From positions 1 through 8,989 of the forward strand of contig JAGRLQ010000231.1 in NCBI GenBank assembly GCA_020441735.1: a DNA stretch of 8,989 nt, in the 5' to 3' direction. The translations under genes were made by a program, and so were the position numbers. Positions 5,366 to 8,989 of this stretch are shown here, one piece after another. The notes below the pieces were generated by a model. That model was not told the origin of the DNA and searched no databases. It saw nothing but the letters and a program-made list of their open reading frames with translations. Every line of letters starts with the position of its first letter. The first letter of the stretch is position 1. Source of the DNA: Nitratireductor sp. (GTDB taxonomy: Bacteria; Pseudomonadota; Alphaproteobacteria; Rhizobiales; Rhizobiaceae).

Positions 5366-6127
5366 CTAAACGCCGCGCCGCCAGTGGGTGAAGGCGTGGG
5401 GGATTGTCCGGCCCGGCCGCTCCACCACAAAGCGCGTTTCGCCGATCCGTTCAAAACCGAGCGGGGCAAAACAGTCAAGCCGGGATTCTTCCAGCGGCCA
5501 TGGCGGGCCTTCCACCGGCGCTCCGTCCGGCCGCCATCTTGTATAGACCAGCAGGTCACCGCCGGGCGCCACGAGGCTTGCCACCGCAGCAGCCGTCTGC
5601 CCGAGCATTTCCGGCGGCAGGGCCTGAAGCGTGAAACACTCATGAACGAGATCGAAGTTCCCAAGCCATTCCGAAGGCGGCGCGAACAGATCAGCCTGAC
5701 GGTAGTTCACGGCACTCTGGGGAAAGCGCCTTTTCGCCCAGGAAATGGCATCCGCCGATAGATCAAAGGCGGTTGTCTCATAGCCTGCCGCGGCAATTGC
5801 CTCGGCGTTGTCGCCAAGGCCGCAAGCGATGTCGGTGGCGCTTGGAATCCCGCTTGAGGTCTTTGCCGGATTGATTCCGGTATTTTCCTCAAGCCATTGA
5901 ACCAATTGTTCTTTTGGTTTCAAATCTGCCCATGGAACAAAGGCTGCATCGCCTCCAGCGCGGGCATAGACATCGTTGAAGAAGGCCTTACGCTCAGGCT
6001 CGTCATGCACCCTGTCCCGGTCGAGCGCATTGACTTTTTCCTTGGCCTTCTCGCGCCGTTCGAGAAAATCCGGATCGTCTGCATTCATGCCGGAACCGGC
6101 CAGTTTTTCCGTGTCGCTCACAGACAT
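5366..6127 (-). CDS. Class I SAM-dependent methyltransferase
   Basis: 253 residues. A charged helical N-terminus (about 1-85: ERREKAKEKVNALDRDRV and similar) precedes a Rossmann methyltransferase core. Motif I is ATDIACGLGD (97-106), the acidic residue after beta-2 is Asp122 in FDLS, motif II/III is RQADLF (143-148), motif IV FDLVHECFTLQAL (158-170), and the motif-V-like helix ends in VAPGGDLLVYTR (186-197). This resembles the Methyltransf_25 / TehB-like group, which methylates small molecules, but the substrate cannot be read from the sequence. The start at 6127 lies 4 nt after the holC stop, with a weak AAGG about 9 nt upstream. A longer open frame to 6283 only overlaps holC. Tight spacing implies translation coupled to holC. 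The C-terminus HAFTHWRRGV is intact. Confidence 0.85.
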   Translation of the reverse strand: MSVSDTEKLAGSGMNADDPDFLERREKAKEKVNALDRDRVHDEPERKAFFNDVYARAGGDAAFVPWADLKPKEQLVQWLEENTGINPAKTSSGIPSATDIACGLGDNAEAIAAAGYETTAFDLSADAISWAKRRFPQSAVNYRQADLFAPPSEWLGNFDLVHECFTLQALPPEMLGQTAAAVASLVAPGGDLLVYTRWRPDGAPVEGPPWPLEESRLDCFAPLGFERIGETRFVVERPGRTIPHAFTHWRRGV

Positions 6128-6131
6128 GAAA

Positions 6132-6581
6132 TCATGCCTTGCGCTCCCACCCGCCGCCCGGCTTCTGCTGCCAGTAGGTGATGGCGTGGCCGTTTTCCTT
6201 TTCGGCTTTCCAGCGCGCCCGCGCCTGTTCGACGGCGGCTGCGTCATGGCCGTCGAAGAGATAGACACCCCGTTCATAAGCATCCAGCGGCGGCGCTTCC
6301 GCCCCGTCTACCAGAAAGCGAATCTGCGCGCCGTTGGGGTTGTCCGCTTCGGTGGTCAGGAACACCGGCTGATATTTGGCGAATGCGTCGTTGGCGGCTG
6401 AGTGACCGAGAAAGCCATCGTCACGCCAGCTCCACAACAGCGCGTCGAGCGCTTCGACACGCTCCTTCGATCCTGCCTGCACCACTGCGCGCCAACCGCG
6501 CTCGAGACTCTTTTCGAGCAGGCCCGGAAGGGTCTGCTCCAGCGTGCGCTCGGTCAGGTGATAGAACAGAACTTCCGCCAT
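6132..6581 (-). CDS. holC: DNA polymerase III subunit chi
   Basis: 149 residues, the usual length for HolC (about 147 in E. coli). Chi links the clamp loader (through psi, where present) to single-strand binding protein. Family features seen: N-terminal AEVLFYHLTERTLEQTLPGLL, ERGWRAVVQAGSKERVEALDALLWSWRDDGFLGH, and the conserved core QPVFLTTEADNPNGAQIRFLVDG, ending in YWQQKPGGGWERKA. The ATG at 6581 follows GGGGAGAA directly and gives the canonical MAEVLFYHL start; the open frame upstream overlaps pepA. The pepA-holC order is also found in E. coli and supports the call. The gap to pepA is 25 nt. Confidence 0.93.
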   Translation of the reverse strand: MAEVLFYHLTERTLEQTLPGLLEKSLERGWRAVVQAGSKERVEALDALLWSWRDDGFLGHSAANDAFAKYQPVFLTTEADNPNGAQIRFLVDGAEAPPLDAYERGVYLFDGHDAAAVEQARARWKAEKENGHAITYWQQKPGGGWERKA

Positions 6582-6606
6582 TTCTCCCCGGTTCGCGACT
6601 GATGCG

Positions 6607-8085
6607 CTATTCGTAGTGGTTTGCCACCAGCTTGTTGAGCAGACGGACGCCGAAGCCCGAAGACCAGCCCTGGCTGTATTCGTTCTTGGGCGAGCCCATG
6701 GCTGTGCCGGCAATGTCGAGATGCGCCCAGGGCGTATCCTTGACGAAGCGCTGCAGGAACTGGGCGGCGGTGATCGAACCGGCCATGCGCCCGCCGATGT
6801 TCTTCATGTCGGCGTTCTTCGAATCGAGCAGCTTGTCATAGGCGGCATCGAGTGGCATTCGCCAGACCCGCTCGCGAGTGTCGAGCCCTGCCCCGGTCAG
6901 CCGCTCAGCCAGTTCGTCATTGTTGGAAAACAGGCCGGCATGGGTATTGCCCAGGGCGATGATGATGGCGCCGGTCAGCGTCGCCAGATTGACCATGAAT
7001 TGCGGCTTGAACTTCTCCTCGCAGTAATCCAACAGATCAGCCAGCACGAGACGGCCCTCGGCATCGGTGTTTAGCACCTCGATGGTCTGGCCGGAGCGCG
7101 AGGTGACGATGTCGCCGGGGCGCTGTGCGTTGCCGTCCGGCATGTTTTCGACAAGGCCGATGATGCCGACGGCATTCGTCTTCGCCTTGCGGGCGGCAAG
7201 CGCATGCATGACGCCGCAGACGGCGGCAGCCCCGCCCATATCGCCCTTCATGTCCTCCATGCCGGCAGCAGGCTTGATCGAAATGCCGCCGGTGTCGAAG
7301 ACGACTCCCTTGCCGACAAAGGCAACCGGCTTTTCCTTCGCCTTGCCGCCTTTCCATTCGATGACGGCAACGCGGGCCGGACGCACGGAACCCTGGGCAA
7401 CGCCCAGAAGCGCGCCCATCTTCTCAGTCTTCAGCTTCTTCTCGTCAAGTATAGCGACCGTACAGCCCAGTTTTTTCAGGCTTTCGGCCTTTTTGGCGAA
7501 TTCCACCGGCCCCAGCATGTTGGCGGGCTCGTTGACCAGATCGCGGGCGAAAATGACGCCATCGGCAATGGCCTGAGCCTCTTTCCAGGCCTTGCGAAGT
7601 GCCGCGTCGCTGCCTGAAACCAGCGTGATGGCGACCTTCTTCTTCTCGTCCTTCTTCTTCGTGCGATAGGCGTCGAAATCATAGGCCCGCAAGGTTGCTC
7701 CCATGGCAACGCCGGCAGCTTCTTCGGCGGTCAGCGCCTTTCGATCGCCATCAAGGTCGGTGGCGATGGTCAGCGAGGTCGATTTTCCAACCGCTGCAAA
7801 CACCTTTCCGCCGGCCTTGAGCCAGGTCTCTTCGTTCCACTCCTCCGGCTTTCCCAAGCCGACGATCAATACCCGATCGATGCCCTGCGCCGGCACCAGC
7901 ACGTTGATCAGCGCACCGGCCTTGCCATCGAATTCGGCAACCCTGATTGCCTGTGTCAGACGGCCATCTGCATCAAACGGCACAGCAGAAGGCGGCAATG
8001 CACCGTCCTGGGGCACAAAAAAGGCGAGCGTGCCCTTCGGTTTGATGATGGTTTTGGCGATTGCAACACCGGGTAATTTGGCCAT
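6607..8085 (-). CDS. pepA: Leucyl aminopeptidase (M17 family)
   Basis: A 492-residue cytosolic two-metal aminopeptidase that removes N-terminal residues, especially Leu, from peptides; family members form hexamers. The M17 signature NTDAEGRL is at residues 339-346 (7048-7071). Metal ligands and catalytic residues are all present: Lys259, Asp264 (VGKGVVFDTGG), Lys271, Asp282, Asp341, Glu343 and Arg345, each at a constant 11-residue offset from E. coli PepA. The variable N-terminal domain (about 1-165) lacks recognisable motifs, as usual. E. coli PepA also binds DNA as a regulator and recombination accessory factor; nothing here shows whether this one does. The ATG at 8085 has GAAGGAAG upstream. 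It is the first gene of the leftward operon and diverges from lptF across a region with CtrA-like sites. Confidence 0.97.
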   Translation of the reverse strand: MAKLPGVAIAKTIIKPKGTLAFFVPQDGALPPSAVPFDADGRLTQAIRVAEFDGKAGALINVLVPAQGIDRVLIVGLGKPEEWNEETWLKAGGKVFAAVGKSTSLTIATDLDGDRKALTAEEAAGVAMGATLRAYDFDAYRTKKKDEKKKVAITLVSGSDAALRKAWKEAQAIADGVIFARDLVNEPANMLGPVEFAKKAESLKKLGCTVAILDEKKLKTEKMGALLGVAQGSVRPARVAVIEWKGGKAKEKPVAFVGKGVVFDTGGISIKPAAGMEDMKGDMGGAAAVCGVMHALAARKAKTNAVGIIGLVENMPDGNAQRPGDIVTSRSGQTIEVLNTDAEGRLVLADLLDYCEEKFKPQFMVNLATLTGAIIIALGNTHAGLFSNNDELAERLTGAGLDTRERVWRMPLDAAYDKLLDSKNADMKNIGGRMAGSITAAQFLQRFVKDTPWAHLDIAGTAMGSPKNEYSQGWSSGFGVRLLNKLVANHYE

Positions 8086-8214
8086 GAAACTTCCTTCGAT
8101 CTTTCTCTCCTGCCCTCAATCCCCCAAGAGGGCCGGAACAACTCCGAATGCAAGGGATAAGCTCCGAAAAGGAATATGCAAGTGGCGCGAAGGCAACAGT
8201 GGTTCAAAAAACGC

Positions 8215-8230
8215 TTAACTGGCCGTTAAC
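8215..8230. promoter_or_regulatory. CtrA-like binding site 1 (perfect)
   Basis: TTAA-CTGGCCG-TTAAC matches the full CtrA consensus TTAA-N7-TTAAC. It lies 130 bp upstream of pepA and 230 bp upstream of lptF. Expected very rarely by chance in GC-rich DNA; binding itself is inferred. Confidence 0.5.
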
Positions 8231-8272
8231 TGCCTTTTTTCGCCTATTTTTAGCCAATTCCCTGTTTACTGG

Positions 8273-8288
8273 TTAACCTGCTGCTAAC
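8273..8288. promoter_or_regulatory. CtrA-like binding site 2 (near match)
   Basis: TTAA-CCTGCTG-CTAAC has one mismatch to the CtrA consensus in the second half-site. It lies 58 bp from site 1 and in the same orientation. Confidence 0.35.
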
Positions 8289-8459
8289 CCATACGATTCC
8301 GGCCCTTTGCCGGGTGGTGGGAAGCACGAAATTCCGCCGTTTTTGGCCCGCAAAATCAGCGCGCGGCAAGAAGCGGCCGAAGCCCGGAGAGCCTGATGGG
8401 CAAGCCCCGGTGCAAGCATGTAACGACGGGGACAGAACAGGGGACGGCCAGCCGGCACC

Positions 8460-8989
8460 ATGAAACTGATCGAGCGCTACATATTCCGCAAGGCCGGCAT
8501 CGCGACCCTTGCGATTCTGCTGTCGCTCGCAGGCGTGGTGTGGATCGTCCAGGCACTTGGCCAAATCGACATCATCACCGCCAAGGGCCAGTCGCTGCAA
8601 AGCTATTTCATGGCGACGACGCTGGTCATTCCGATGCTGTTTCTGGCGGTTATTCCGGTCGCCCTGCTGCTTGGCACGGTGGCGACCGTCAACACCCTCA
8701 ATTCCAACTCCGAACTGGTGGTGGTCAATGCCAGTGGCGCCTCGAACCGCGTGGTGCTGAAGCCGTTTCTGGTGCTGGCGCTGATCTGCTCGCTGTTTAC
8801 CGGCTTTGTCGGCCATTTCGTGATTGCCTGGAGCCTGACCTCGCTCAAGGCCTACAAGCGTGAAATGGCCGCCGATCTGGTCTCCATCCTGGTCAAGGAA
8901 GGCGATTTTACCGAGGTCGAGAAGGGCCTGACCATTCACATCGCCCAGCGCCTGCCCGACGGCAGGCTGGGCGGCATCCTGATTTCCGA
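8460..8989 (+). CDS. lptF: LPS export permease LptF (3' partial)
   Basis: The first 176 residues of a YjgP/YjgQ-family permease; the window ends before the rest (family length is roughly 360-400). LptF and LptG with LptB form the inner-membrane ABC transporter that extracts lipopolysaccharide for transport to the outer membrane. Seen: the canonical start MKLIERYIFRKA, membrane segments at about 12-34, 50-78 and 100-124, the conserved loop NSNSELVVVNASGASNRVVLKP between TM2 and TM3, and the beginning of the periplasmic beta-jellyroll domain (EGDFTEVEKGLTIHIAQRLPDGRLGGILIS). LptF is preferred to LptG from the N-terminus and the divergent position next to pepA, which is the same in E. coli. The ribosome site before the ATG is weak. 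Confidence 0.92.
   Translation, partial: MKLIERYIFRKAGIATLAILLSLAGVVWIVQALGQIDIITAKGQSLQSYFMATTLVIPMLFLAVIPVALLLGTVATVNTLNSNSELVVVNASGASNRVVLKPFLVLALICSLFTGFVGHFVIAWSLTSLKAYKREMAADLVSILVKEGDFTEVEKGLTIHIAQRLPDGRLGGILIS

Larger units (their letters stand above)
8086..8459. other. Divergent pepA / lptF intergenic region
   Basis: 374 bp that must hold the promoters for both pepA (-) and lptF (+). It is locally AT-rich at about 8200-8290, where two CtrA-like TTAA-N7-(T/C)TAA sites lie. No convincing -35/-10 pair could be placed on either strand, and the Shine-Dalgarno for lptF is weak. The part nearest lptF (8290-8459) is GC-rich and shows no gene. Confidence 0.65.

Noticed and set aside
5380..6189. 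A 20-bp near-repeat (18 of 20 identical) at 5380-5399 and 6170-6189, at the 3' ends of the methyltransferase and holC genes.
   Set aside because: Both encode a short C-terminal HA-x-T-x-W peptide in proteins of different families, with no similarity around it. Chance or local sequence bias is enough.
6128..6283. An N-terminal extension of the methyltransferase to 6283.
   Set aside because: The added 52 residues are Arg/Ser/Pro-rich, lie wholly inside holC, and precede the natural start 4 nt after the holC stop codon.
8250..8939. A 229-residue open frame on the minus strand opposite lptF.
   Set aside because: It is antisense to the well-supported lptF frame, its translation is rich in His, Gln and Arg without a recognisable domain, and it has no ribosome site. 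It is a GC-rich shadow frame.

Overview
The window looks like chromosomal DNA of an alphaproteobacterium of the Rhizobiales, probably Rhizobiaceae-like. It is GC-rich. The divergent lptF / pepA-holC pair is a conserved proteobacterial core arrangement. The regulatory sites that stand out fit this group: a CtrA-type TTAA-N7-TTAA site, an FNR/FixK-type anaerobox, and GTCATCCCGG palindromes. The assignment rests on protein and site character, not on a database search.

Left part (1-1688, + strand): most of an ABC-F ATPase of the YheS/Uup type, cut at its 5' end by the window edge. Middle part (about 1689-4182): an accessory-looking block. It holds an HxlR-family repressor (-), a divergent tandem-domain YdhR-like protein (+) with two matching 17-bp inverted-repeat operators between them, and a convergent secreted EF-hand protein (-) with its own terminator and an upstream anaerobox. 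At 4183-4245, directly after this block, lies a second, diverged copy of the last ~60 bp of the ABC-F gene, stop codon included. The simplest reading is that the block was placed at the 3' end of the ABC-F gene and left the older tail stranded 2.56 kb downstream.

At 4288-4737 a small GIY-YIG nuclease-family gene is flanked by two hairpin elements in inverted orientation. Their outer sequences are conserved while their inner stems differ but still pair. This resembles a tiny cassette sitting 8 bp beyond the stop codon of the neighbouring operon.

Right part (4746-8085, - strand): a tightly spaced run pepA - holC - class I methyltransferase - bitopic membrane protein, with gaps of 25, 4 and 17 nt, so probably one transcript. 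A 374-bp intergenic region with one perfect and one near-perfect CtrA-like site separates it from lptF (+, from 8460), which is cut by the right edge.

Most worth following up: the GIY-YIG/hairpin cassette, the stranded ABC-F tail that marks an insertion, and the three regulatory-site predictions (paired HxlR operators, anaerobox, CtrA sites).
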